Positions 11,130 to 21,748 of a stretch of DNA of 64,000 nucleotides are shown piece by piece. Source of the DNA: Euphorbia lathyris. Lineage: Eukaryota; Streptophyta; Magnoliopsida; Malpighiales; Euphorbiaceae. Below the pieces are notes generated by a model. That model worked only from the letters and a program-made list of their open reading frames with translations, had not been told where the DNA came from and did not search any database. A program made the position numbers and the translations under genes. The first letter of the stretch is position 1; every line of letters begins with the position of its first letter. The stretch spans positions 43,681,501-43,745,500 of the forward strand of contig NC_088918.1 in assembly GCF_963576675.1 (NCBI RefSeq), written 5' to 3'.

Positions 11130-12500
11130 TCATGAGTTTACCTGTGAGTTGCTAATGCATTTGTCCCTTGTTTCTAGATGGTTATAATCTTGGAAAGCAT
11201 CATTTAAATAATCATGTTTCCCTCAATTTTAGTTTTTCAGGGTGATTTTGCATTTGAATGTCGTTCGAGATTTGCTCCGAGATTGTCTATTCAGATTCAA
11301 AATCTTGCTTTGACTATAAATTATAACTAGGCATTTATTTCCACAATGCGTGGAGGAAGTCATAGTTCAACATTAATGGCAACTTTCATCTTTGACCTGA
11401 AATAAAATTATGCATATATTGCTTCGTGTAAGTATTTCTAATGTTTTAGGAATTAGGAACATCTGCCTCCCGAATTCGAATATGATTTTTTAATTCCTCT
11501 TAAACCTTTTCTGTCTCATATTTACAGTACTGTCTCATTTTCATGTTGGCAGGTCAAGTTGGAGCTACGAGCAGGGCCATGCAAAATTGGGAACCATATT
11601 TACGTCCTCCCCTAACAAATTGTAAGACCCTGTTAAAATTGACCTTCTTTTTGCTTTGGTATCATATAGCTCTCCATTCAAACCAAATGATTTCTTTTAT
11701 GAAAAGCACATCATCTGCGTTGGCCTTTGTGTCGCCTAAAAGGCCGATACAAATAGATGCAATCGATCTTTTTCCACTAGTGCATATTGGGACCATTTAC
11801 ATAAGACCTCTTTTGTGGCATCCTCATATATCTCTCTATTCAAACCAAATATATTGGTTATCTGATTTTATGTTTTCAGGAACAGGAGAACACTTTCTCT
11901 TGATTTTTAATTTTATTCTAAAGTTTCCCATTATTAGCTAGTGCTTCTCTTGGTAGAAAAGTGGCATACAATAGTCATTTTGGCAATTCTGCTTGCCTCA
12001 TAATATAATAGTCAATAAAAAGATTTGAGTACCAATTTGATACAATAACATGTTATTTTGGTCATACCAATACAAAATAAACATTTTTTTTCTCTTTTAA
12101 TAGGTGATTGTTCGGCAGAAATCAACAAGGAGCTGGTGGATGAGAGAGACATTATAACTTTGAAAATCTCATTATATTCCACTTCGCGGGTTTTGCCAAT
12201 GTTATTCGTATGCAGGGTACTAACTAACAAGGAATAAATTTTGTATTAGGATACCTTTGCTTTAGATTTAGAGTTTCTTAATATATATTTTTTAATAGTT
12301 GGAAGATTTATTTTTGTGTTATTAGCTACTAGTATTTGTTGGATAATATTTTTTTAAGAATTACTCATTGTTTCGATGGTTAACTTTTGGACTTTGTTTA
12401 TTTTCTATGTTTTTATTTTTATTGATTTTTATTGTGGCTCTCTTCAATCCAAAATTCATATAATAATAATTAAAAAATAAAAAAAAAAATTAAAAACAAA
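11130..12500. other. Remaining CACTA interior, no gene recognised
   Basis: AT-rich, intron-like sequence. Two similar blocks containing TCTCCATTCAAACCAAAT or TCTCTATTCAAACCAAAT lie about 155 bp apart (near 11670 and 11830). Exon-like pieces at about 11551-11622 and 12104-12216 end in possible splice donors, but I could not match them to a protein family. Confidence 0.35.
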
Positions 12501-12865
12501 TTACTAAAATTTGATTAATTTTGCTACGATTACGCTTGTGGCTAAGTAATATTGATTCTCACGGGCCACTATACCTTGCCACGAGAATGTACTATTGCCA
12601 CGATTTTACCCGTGACAAAGGGATATTATTAGCCACGGATCTTACCGTGGCATAAAAACTAATTTATGCCACAACCATTTTTTTCCCGTGGCAACAATCT
12701 AGCCACGCTCACTTGCGCCACGGGAGTATCTACCATGAATTTTCGTGGCTAAATAGTATAGCCACGAAAATATTGTACTTGTGCCACAATTTTAACCGTG
12801 GCGCAAGTGCTGATTTGTTGTAGTGACAATAAAACGCTTTTGTCTAATATTGCGAGAAATTATAA

Positions 12866-12884
12866 ATCCCCGGCAACGGCGCCA
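12866..12884 (-). promoter_or_regulatory. Primer binding site, tRNA-Asp type (family A)
   Basis: The plus strand reads as the 3' end of plant tRNA-Asp(GTC), including CCGGCAACGGCGCCA. The minus-strand element therefore carries its complement, TGGCGCCGTTGCCGGGGAT. It lies 6 bp inside the LTR at 12891. tRNA-Asp priming is a known trait of Athila elements. It fixes the element's orientation as minus. Confidence 0.9.
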
Positions 12885-12890
12885 AAAACT

Positions 12891-14565
12891 TGATGCGTGC
12901 CGTCTAGTGTAGTGTTTTCTACGACAATATGTATTATGATAAGTGCGTTACGACTATGGATGTGATCTTTCTAAATGCTCTATCTCTACTAGACGTCACT
13001 ACTTAGGGGCAAGTGTACCCCGTCGTATCAAGTAATAATCCGGTTAAGACCGGGTATCGAATCCACGGGATTTATAACTACAAGTATTAAACGACTCGGT
13101 TCTATACGTTATCTAAGCGGTGAATACTTTAGGTTGGTTTGGGGGATAACTACAAACTACTCCTAAACTATTGGTGAGACAGATTTATGCAACGGAAAAC
13201 TCCACGGAATGATATGGGTGACGATAAGTTATAAATATAATAAACAATAACTCCGAATATATTTGATTGATGATTTACTCTTGCAAAGACGACTACGTGT
13301 AGTTCGACCGACCCGTGAAGTATTTAGACTACGTGGTTCCTAGTCAAGGCGTGTCTAATGTTGGGGATCAGAAACTAGGGCCCGTAAGTTCCGTGGCTTG
13401 TCAATTCCTACGGTTTCCGGAGCGTCACTTCCGGTAAGGCAACACCTATATGAATCCCTAAAGGTAGCCCGAATGGCGTCGGAAATCGCGTTCCCCTACA
13501 CAATAATCAATTACGGGTATCAAAACAAGCAATAAACATCAATACGTATATAGAAACGGAAATTGCAAATCATATATTATAAATATGGAAAGCGTAAATG
13601 CGGAATACAATCAAGCCTAGTACATAGGAAGAGTACAAGCTAGTTAGCGAGTGGAGAGGGAAGAATCGGCCCTCGGGACTAGCTAACCGGACTCAAGGCC
13701 GTCTCTTAGGTCTCGAAGGTGGAACTCTCGATCTTGGTGGACGAGGATGGAACGGAACTTTGACGGAATGACGGGTTAAACGAACAAGCTCTCAAGGTGG
13801 TAGAGTTTTATTACATCAAAACTGGATATCTTAATGGGTGCTAATCACCCTTATTTATACACATCAAGCTAGGGGCAAAATTGTAAGTTCACAAGATACA
13901 AGCATGGAACAACATCATTTTCTTCAGAATTCCCATGATACACCTCATGTGTGGTGGAGCACGCCCCGCATACTGGCCCATTCCTTCAATAATTTCCTGC
14001 ATGTGGACCTAAATCGGATCCTGTTGTCTCAACCACGCCCCGCGTATGTTGATGTACGCCGTGCGTGTTTGAGCTCCTGGCTAGAAAGCGCTTGAATTAT
14101 ACCATGTACGCCCTGCGTATCCTGAAACACGCCTCGCGTAGACAGTTGACTTCGGGGGACAATACAGTCTGACGTTTATGATTGGGCCAATTATTGCTTT
14201 CTACGCCCCGCGTAGGTTGGGTACGCCTTGCGTACCAGCGGTTAGATCCCACGTGGTGCCTGCGGATAAGGCAATCATTTCTGACTCTATGTTTCACGCC
14301 TCGCGTGAGGAATGATGTGCCCCGTGTGTTTGGGTGGATTTTCACTTCTTGTTCGTACCTGAAATACAATTCTCGAGAGTCGAGTTAGCTTGACGTTTTA
14401 TTTTCTAATATTAATAAAAAATACGGAAAATTAACCGAAAGTACGGAATTTATTTTTATTTCGTTATTTTATTAAAACACTCTATTTTTGTAATTAAACT
14501 TATTTATTTTTTCTAAAATTGAACCGTAAATCACGCTAAAAGATAGGGGTAAAATACCCCTATCA
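12891..14565 (-). repeat. Right LTR (5' LTR) of Athila-like family A
   Basis: The partner of 1779-3452 with the same TGAT/ATCA ends. As the 5' LTR of a minus-strand element it should hold the promoter. The paired ACGC-NNN-GCGT words recur at about 13940-14330. ORFs 13838-14095 and 14182-14388 are LTR sequence, not genes. Confidence 0.93.
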
Positions 14566-14570
14566 ACAAT

Positions 14571-14708
14571 CAAAGACGTTTGATGAGTCTGCACTAGATG
14601 AAAAAGCGACCATTGGAAACCCTGACCACCGACACCAAAACAATTCCAAATAACGTACTGCATTAATAAAATTTGAAAGCTGAAACGGTAACCACACCTT
14701 TGAAACCA
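14571..14708 (-). pseudogene. LINE copy 1, start of ORF2 endonuclease
   Basis: Read on the minus strand, it encodes WNCFGVGG followed by a short helix, the start of an apurinic-type L1 endonuclease (compare WNCFGAGG in the LINE at 21749-25882). The asparagine of the WNC motif is one of the conserved active-site positions. It continues in the same frame at 1778-1714 on the far side of the Athila-like element. A solo LTR interrupts it at 14709. Confidence 0.75.
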
Positions 14709-16224
14709 TGATAGCGATAAAACATATCTACTCCTAAGAGCAAGTGAACACTATCGTTATAAAATAGTAAACGTTCCTAAGAACGGTATCGATCCCACAA
14801 AGACTAGTTTCTTATTCCTTATTCGAATAAAATTCTATATTAACTAATGAATTGAATTAAGCAGTTGGTTGTTTGTTTAATCTATTAAAATATAAAAGCA
14901 ACGATTCGTTAATTGGTTATTCCTATGAATGGGCGAGAGGCTGAGATACCAGGATCTCTATGTTTATCTCCTAGGGTGTTAAGTTGTGTAGTGATGTAAC
15001 AAATATCTAATACTAAAAGACGGTAACTTTCCTTGAGAAGTAAATAACCTTGGCCTAAGATTATCGACTCTATTCCTAATTTCCTTAGACCGATGCTTGA
15101 TTAGGAAAAATCTCTAAGTTTATTTAGGAAGCATGAATATTAGTGAAAGCTAAAGCTAAACCGTGACCTATACTACAAAGCCGCACCATCCGGTTAGGGT
15201 ATAGGTGAAGTTAGGTGTTTGTTTGGTTGGATTGATCGCTTGGTTAGGCTACTCAATCCAACACCTATACTAATCACTTGGTTAGGTTATTTAGTATAGA
15301 CAAAGTCTCCTAACTAGCTCTTTTGGTTTATTTCTTTTTACAACACAAATTAAACATCAACTTAACTTAACCATAGTTGTTAAACATAGTTCACCCTTAA
15401 TCTCAGCTAAAGAGTGGTTTAGTTCATGATAGAACTAAAACACAGATTGGGGATAAGATAAGGGAAGAATGAGCTCATGTTCATCAATTGTTTATTAAGA
15501 TTCAATATGATAGAAGGTTACGAGATGCAGAGAATTAAATTATAATGAGTAAATTGATAGAATTGAGATGAAGAACAACCCAATATTAAAGTCTTACAAC
15601 TAAGGGATGAATGTACCTTGGTTGCTTGAGTACAAAACGAATCTGAACTTACTCGAACGGAAATAACTAAATAAAAGCTAAAATACGACTAAAACTAAGG
15701 AATAATAAAATGACGATCCCTAATACAATGGTTCTATTCCCTATTTATAGTGTTCTTATCACTACTCTAGTCTATTTAGGTCTTCCTCTTGTCATTGGAT
15801 CGAATTGAAGTGTTTCTTTTTGATTTGGACTTGGACAATTGAAGTAGAATTGGAGCAGGAATCGCAAGTTAACTCGCCGAGCAGGGGGTCCAACTCGTCG
15901 AGCAACTGCCTATTTTCGAGCTTCACTTAGTTGACTTTCTCTCTCTTCCATTGACTTGGATTGGTGACTGTCTGGTCATGACAAGTTAATTAGCTCATCG
16001 AGAAGCTTAAGTAACTCGCCGAGCTCCCATCCAACTCGCTGAGCAGAGAGTTCTTCAACCTTCATTTTTGCTCCTTTTCTTCCTCTTTTGTACCTGAAAC
16101 ACCTCAAAGTGCACATTAAATATGAAATGAGGAAAACACTACCTAAACTATGGTAAAATGATGATAATTACACATAAATGGGCCTAAAACCATACTTAAA
16201 ACTCTATAAAATATGGCCCTAACA
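14709..16224 (-). mobile_element. Solo gypsy LTR (Athila-like family B)
   Basis: The ends are TGATAG and CTAACA, and the length is 1,516 bp. The target duplication AACCA lies at 14704-14708 and 16225-16229, and no internal region is present, so it is a solo LTR formed by LTR-LTR recombination. Near its left end (14735-14800) it shares a block with family A and C LTRs, including GGTATCGATCCCAC next to an ACTTGC-type motif, which places it in the same lineage and on the minus strand. It has its own repeated word, AACTCGCCGAGC and close variants, at 15871, 15891, about 15992, 16012 and 16031. Confidence 0.88.
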
Positions 16225-16726
16225 AACCACCAAGACTATCTTAGGAGATACTAATGGGTTTCCACGACCACCTCCATTTCCATAGACCCCTTGGGTGTTG
16301 TACTATTGACATCAGTTCCTACTTGTCTGATCAGAGGCACTCCCGACTTCATCAAAGGATCAGAACTCATTCTTGTTTTCCACGACTGCCCAGTTCTTCA
16401 AAACCTGACGGCATCTCAGACCCCGGACCTACCAGTTCACCAAAAGTATTGCGGCTCAAAACAAAGCCACTACTAGATGCGTGGGTGGAATTTTTACCAT
16501 GACGAGTACGAGTTAGAGCGCATTTGGCATAATTGAGCTGGAAAAAATGGCCTTCCCCCTTGCCTTCATAAGCTTCTTCAATTACGTCCCAGAATCAACA
16601 AAGGGATTCAACACGACATTGCCAAGATCAATTGCTAGAGGTTTAAGCGACGTATGGGTACGATTTGATTGTTTCCTCCAAGGAACAACCATCCAAGGCT
16701 CGTATTTCGCACTAGTAGGTAACTTC
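16225..16726 (-). pseudogene. LINE copy 1, ORF1 C-terminal part
   Basis: On the minus strand, 16726-16600 encodes SAKYEPWMVVPWRK, parallel to ANYGEWLCVPKRK in ORF1 of the LINE at 25900-27378. Further on, about 16495-16390 encodes GFVLSRNTFGELVGPGSEM, parallel to its NAFGTLMDNVS region. Stops and a frame change separate the pieces. The remainder leads into the ORF1-ORF2 spacer. Plus-strand ORFs 16254-16502 and 16547-16750 are shadows. Confidence 0.7.
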
Positions 16727-18001
16727 TGTTGGGGTTTTAGTGTCCTATAGATAATTGTTGTAGGATACAAACTTAATGTAAATGAAGTGTTCTTTATATC
16801 ATTTGTTTTAATGAGATATGGTTTCATAACTATATAAAGGCAATCCCTTTTAAGAACTAAATAAAGTCTAATAAAAGGAAATCCGTAAGTTTGTTTAAAG
16901 TGATTATAAAGTGTTCATACAAGCATGAAGTGAGATGAAACTTTATAATAAACTAATAAACTTAAAACCACCCCAAGTCAAGTAATATGTTTAGGATTGA
17001 CATATCACTGCTGAGACTTGCATGTAACAATGTCTTCTGTCGTGACAGAAAGCTGATCTCACAAGCTGCATATATACAGATATCTGGACAGTTACGTGGA
17101 TCCAATGAAAAGGAGTTCATTAGGATTGGGGACCCGACTTGAGATAACAAGATGGGTAGATTCATCCCTGTCACCTGTTTATCTCATTGGTATTAATAGG
17201 TATAAGTAATCCCCAGACTCAAAGGAATGTTAATTAGTAAATCTGGATTACGAAATGTGACGCTTTGATCCTGTTGTAACACGATCCTTAACAGAGATGA
17301 CTCTGGGGTGTGAACGGCAGACGTTGGGTATCACAAGAAGTAATTGCAGGATAGTTATACATTGGATTGAGCATTTATCACTCCCGATAAATGGGAGATA
17401 TGTCCATGGATCGCTTGTGGAAGACTTGACTCTAAATCCTTGCAAAGTGATAGCTTAAGATTGAAATACAGATTTCTCTTAACCTATCTAATTGGAGTTG
17501 ACTCGGCCTGTACAAGTAAAACGAACGTCTCGCTATATGTGACTTGACATTATCCATAGTCATAAGATTCAGTTCAAGGATGTAGTTGATAAAGGATCGA
17601 ATTATACTGTAACTAATACGGAAAAGTCAACGACAGAATTAACCTGTCTTCTTATAGCTCTGGGGGAATGTTTCGGATTTGCCAATCACATTTTGCATAC
17701 TCATTCCGTTATGCAAAGATTAAATATAATTCTGTGAAAATTAATTTAATAGTTGCATACGGCTAGAAGCAATAAGAACCTAATGGGTCACACATAAGAC
17801 TTGGAACCCAAAAGAGAAACAGATGTTAATTAATTGATGGAAGCCCAACTGAGCCCAATAAGGCCCAGTTAATAAGGGGGGCGATTTTATGTAGATAAAA
17901 TACATCAATAATTAATTTGATTTTATCAATTCTAATTAGATTAGAATTATGAATTAAATTAATTAAAGGATAAATAAGTTAGGAGTTTTTATTAGATTAT
18001 A

Positions 18002-19267
18002 GGGAAAAGTACAAAAATAAACCTTGTGGTTATGCCCATTTTTGAACAACACCTATGTGGTTTAAAAGTTTGCAAATTGGTACCTTGAGGTTCATTCCGT
18101 TAGCAAACACAAGCCAAATTGACTAACGGTGTTAAAAGTCAAAGGAAAATAGTTAATTTGGTCCTTATATTTAATAATTTTATAAATGAAGCATCCTTAT
18201 TATCTAACTATCACAAATAAACCTCAAAATAAAAAATAAAAATTCAATTATACCATCTTCTCCATTACTCTTTAATTTTTTTTATTTCTCTCTCATCTTT
18301 TTTAATTTTTCTCTCTCTAAAATCAATTTTCTGTCTCTAGATACCTTGGTATATCTGCTGCAGTATATACCTTGGTATACAATCTCGCACTTAATGATTC
18401 GGCAGCAAAGCTTCTGCTGTTTCTTACAGTTGGAATTCCAATTATATGTTTACTGATGATGTACTTTGTCCGACCCTGTACTCCAGCTTCTGGAGAAGAA
18501 GACTCTTCAGAGCATGTCCATTTTATTTTTACCCAAGCTGCAAACATTGTGCTTGCACTTTATCTTCTTATATCCACCATAATAAGTGATATGGTGTCTC
18601 TAAGTTATGTTGTTTCATATGTTCTACTGGCCGTAATGGTCATTATTCTCTTATCTCCTCTTGCAATTCCTGTGAAAATGACTCTTTTGCCTGCAAGACG
18701 TAAGAGCAATATCCCAGAAACTGATTCTTTTGAAAGTCTGGTTTCGGGAGAAGGTGAATTGACCACAGCTAATCCTTTGTTGGCACCATCTTCATCGGCA
18801 ACACAGCTTGGAAGTATTTATTAGCTTGTTAAAATGATTATCCCCTAAGGTACGAAATTGTGCTATTTTATCATAATGTTTCCAATTAAGGTTAAATTTA
18901 TCTCTACTTGACAAAAAAAAATTGATTCTAGAGAGAGAAAATTGATTTTAGAGAGAGAAAAATTAAAAAAGATGAGAGAGAAAGAAAAAAAATTAAAGAG
19001 TAATGGAGAAGATGGTATAATTGAATTTTTATTTTTTATTTTGGGGTTTGTTTGTGATAGTTAGATAATAAGGATGCTTAATTTATAAAATTATTAAATA
19101 TAAGGACCAAATTAACTATTTTCCCTTTGACTTTTAACACCGTTAGTCAATTTGGTCTGTGTTTGCTAACGGAATGAACCTCAAGGTACCAATTTGCAAA
19201 CTTTTAAACCACATAGGTGTTGTTCGAAAATGGGTGCAACCACAAGGTTTATTTTTGTACTTTTCCC
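18002..19267 (+). mobile_element. Mutator-like element (Pack-MULE) with a captured gene piece
   Basis: The ends are GGGAAAAGTACAAAAATAA and its complement. They are part of long terminal inverted repeats of about 330 bp (18002-18340 and about 18927-19267). The 9-bp target duplication TAGATTATA (17993-18001 and 19268-19276) is diagnostic of Mutator-like elements. There is no transposase. The central 0.5 kb is host gene sequence. Total size is 1,266 bp. The same inverted-repeat family bounds the element at 20803-28182. Confidence 0.93.
18341..18824 (+). pseudogene. Captured NFD4-like (nodulin-like) membrane transporter fragment
   Basis: A continuous frame from about 18341 to a TAG at 18822-18824 encodes roughly 160 residues. 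Recognisable parts are RYLGISAAVYT, MMYFVRPCTPASGEEDSSEH, three hydrophobic segments (about 18415-18470, 18545-18600 and 18605-18680) and PLLAPSSSATQLGS. This pattern is the middle of the nodulin-like/NFD4-like family of major-facilitator proteins, before their central loop. A complete protein has about 12 membrane segments and over 500 residues, so this is a fragment, with no recognised promoter or start. The frame is still open, so capture was fairly recent or the source gene is close in sequence. Assignment is by motif memory. Confidence 0.75.
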
Positions 19268-19824
19268 TAGATTATATTACTCCTATTATTATCCTATAAG
19301 GTTACTAATATTATCTTTATATTTAAGATATAATTATAGATAATAAATAAGAATTATATTCCGAATTAAATTCTTATTCAGTAACCTAATTCTATCTAAC
19401 TAGGGTTTAGATACAAGAGGATATAAATACCCCCTTATATGCAATTTTCGAAATTGACAAGCAAACCGGGAGAGAGAAATTTCGACCCACACACTAAAGG
19501 ACGAGATTATCCACCGCTTCCTTCCGTTCAATTGATTTCATCTCTTTTCTCTTTATCCTTGATCTTGTGTTGATTAATTAGAGACAATATATTTTGGTTG
19601 TTATAAACGGTTGAATTCTAACTTGATCTTCAATTGTTTTGTTTTGTGCTCGGGAACTCAAGGTAAGAGTTGTGGGCACTTCGTTTGCAACGGTAGATAG
19701 AACTTCTGAAAGGTATTTCTTTTATCCCTCTTTATATGAAATAACGATTAACGGATCTTAGGTTAATGGAAATAGGTTAAAATTTTTATATTTCCGCTGC
19801 TATACGTTTGCCTATTTTCCTTCA

Positions 19825-20793
19825 ACTTCTTATCAGACTCCTGCGCCACTACCTAAATAGAAGTGCTTTTCCCAGATTGCCTGCTCTTCTCAGAGTCTAA
19901 TGTCTTGCTCGTTGTTTCCACCTCCACAGGATCACCCATTGGCATCGACGGTTCATGAACACTTGGTCAAAGGCAGGATTGCCTGAGATGCCCATACCTC
20001 CCACACTTAGTACAAGTAGTGTGCAATCCTTCATATTCAACCCTCTGCTCAGCTCCATCCAGTTCAAAGCATGCAATTAGAGGCTTCATGAGATTAACTT
20101 CAACACACACCTGAGTAAACTTCCCATGATCTATAAAGGTCGTATTATCATCGACCTTGATCGGTTTACCAATCGCTTCCACGATAGCTTGGAGCACATG
20201 TTGATATAGTAAAATAACAAGATTTGCGACAGTCGAATCCAACAAGGGTTGATTCAATTAAAGAGTCAGACGGTGAGAAGGAAGAGGACCAAGTACGTAC
20301 TATAAGATAATGGCCGGTATTAACCATGAACCATCCATAATAACATGTTCTCTATCTAGTGGGTCGTCGAATTTCACAACATAGAAACCATTCCCAAGCT
20401 CCATCATCTTAAAATTGGCGACAGGTTTCCACAAGTCTGATACCCCTATATGGAGCACGAGATACCCCAAGTTTTTGCCAAGCAGTTTTATAACTAGGGC
20501 ATTGTCCCATTGGACCATGAGTTGCTTTTTCAACGTCGAATCAAGAGAAACCTTAGGATATAAGGGGTCTGCTTCATCAACAGATATCACAACCTCTCAT
20601 GTTTCACGTAAGTTCTCCCTTTTTCTATCATCCCGCAACACCTCCTTATTGAGCAGGAGGTCTCTCCAGTTTTATCGTGGTACATCAGGTTCAGGGGGAG
20701 AGCCATGACTTTCATCGAGTGGTTGGGCCAGAAAGACGAGGACCAGGAGCACGTTAGGGTTTATTTGCCTTTGTGCTGTAAAACAACAAAAAA
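19825..20793 (-). pseudogene. LINE copy 1, ORF1 N-terminal part and 5' end
   Basis: Read on the minus strand, 20590-20300 encodes a DUF4283-type segment (DPLYPKVSLD, WDNALVIKLLGKNLGYLVL, DREHVIMDGSWL). After a small deletion, 20257-19967 encodes a segment ending in a CCHC zinc knuckle, CTKCGRYGHLRQSC. Both align in order with ORF1 at 25900-27378. The frame is broken between the two parts. The sequence up to 19825 runs into the solo copia LTR and resumes at 16726. The stretch 20711-20793 is probably the 5' leader. ORF1 of such LINEs binds RNA. Confidence 0.8.
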
Positions 20794-21140
20794 TATTATT
20801 TAGGGAAAAGTACAAAAATAAACCTTGTGGTTACACCTGTTTTCAATTGCAGTCTTGTGGTTTAAAAGTTTGCAAAATGGTACCTTGAGGTTCATTCCGT
20901 TAGCAAATACATACCAAATTGACTGACGGTGTTAAAAGTCAAAAGGAAAAGAGTTAATTTGGTCCTTATATTTATTTATTTTATAAATTAATCTTCTTTA
21001 TTATCTAATTATCATAAACAAACCCCAAAATAAGAAATAAAATTCAAAAACACCATCTTCTTCATCTCTCTTTAATTTTTCTTTTTTTTTCTTTTTTTTT
21101 CTCTTCTCTCTCTCCTCTTTGTTAATTTCTCTCTCTACCA

Positions 21141-21665
21141 TCAATAACATGACAACATTCATTCACTACAAACTACATATTCTAATTTTCAATCATCAAA
21201 TCCTAGCAAATATGAGCAAAAAACTTCCATTTCTCCAGGTTGCTTTCTTACACTTAGGTTTCGAAGAGTTTCAAGTTTCATCAATGGAGATAACTGAATT
21301 CTTATCTTTTTAATTATTTTCTTTGCTGGTTATTTAGGATTTAATGCTGTTTGTTTGCTCTTTAAAACTAGATTTTGTTTGGATTGTTTTCGAATTCTGA
21401 ACTCTCATCAGCTGTATAAACAACTATAAAACTCTGGGTTATTTTATTTTTATTCTTTTTAAGTTTTTACTTTGTTCACATAATACCTTTGGATTGTTCA
21501 TGCTGCTTGGCAATTAATTAATTAATTAACGTGTTCAATCACTGATTAGTTCTTCCAGATTTGGTTTAAAAAACGGGATCTGATATTATCGCTGTTTTGA
21601 TTTTTTTTCTTCACATTGTTCATATGAGGTCAAGAGTTAAAAGTTCTTATCAATCAAAATTTACA
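21141..21665 (+). other. Captured, intron-like sequence (left of the LINE)
   Basis: AT-rich sequence with an exon-like start at about 21148-21235 (encoding MSKKLPFLQ at 21211-21237) followed by T-rich intron-like DNA. The source gene was not recognised. It belongs with the captured exon at 27673-27777 on the other side of the LINE. Confidence 0.4.
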
Positions 21666-21748
21666 GTTTTTTTACTTTTTTTTTTTTTTGGTTTACATGG
21701 AAGGCGCAAGGCCCGAGAAGGGGGGAAGAGAGAGAGAAAAAATAAAAA

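Larger units (their letters stand above)
8272..12825. mobile_element. CACTA transposon carrying captured gene sequence
   Basis: Terminal inverted repeats begin CACTACAACAAATC and end GATTTGTTGTAGTG, about 29 bp with few mismatches. The 3-bp target duplication is ACA (8269-8271 and 12826-12828), as expected for CACTA elements. Both subterminal zones (8280-8480 and 12525-12820) contain many short copies of GCCACG/CGTGGC, the usual transposase-binding style of array. No transposase domain was found, so it is non-autonomous. The centre looks like gene sequence, with intron-like AT-rich stretches and a recognisable Ca2+-ATPase piece. The element sits in the Athila-like element right after its primer site. 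Confidence 0.92.
1779..14565 (-). mobile_element. Athila-like gypsy retrotransposon (family A), defective
   Basis: Two near-identical LTRs (1779-3452 and 12891-14565) flank an internal region. A 5-bp target duplication, ACAAT, lies at 1774-1778 and 14566-14570. The element reads on the minus strand. The primer site next to the right LTR matches the 3' end of tRNA-Asp, and a purine tract lies beside the left LTR at about 3453-3463. The internal region has a short ORF, a larger broken ORF of the Athila ORF-1 type and long non-coding stretches with GC-rich hairpins. No protease, reverse transcriptase or integrase is present, so it needs proteins from elsewhere. A CACTA transposon (8272-12825) is nested just inside the primer site. 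Without that insertion the element would be about 8.2 kb. Confidence 0.93.
16727..19824 (+). mobile_element. Solo copia LTR with a nested Mutator-like element
   Basis: It begins TGTTGGGGTTTTAGTGTCC and ends TATTTTCCTTCA, the same family ends as the copia LTRs at 44201-55429 and 44645-54061. The target duplication ACTTC lies at 16722-16726 and 19825-19829. Without the nested element (18002-19267 plus its 9-bp duplication) it is about 1,823 bp. No internal region remains. It interrupts ORF1 of LINE copy 1. The short ORFs inside it (16962-17174, 17248-17445) recur in other LTR copies and are not genes. Confidence 0.92.

Noticed and set aside
8272..12825. Search for a CACTA transposase in the element
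   Set aside because: No transposase-like frame was found in six frames; the element is treated as non-autonomous.
12866..12884. tRNA-Asp 3' end considered as a tRNA gene fragment
   Set aside because: Only 19 bases match and they lie exactly at the LTR boundary, so this is a primer binding site. No tRNA body is present.
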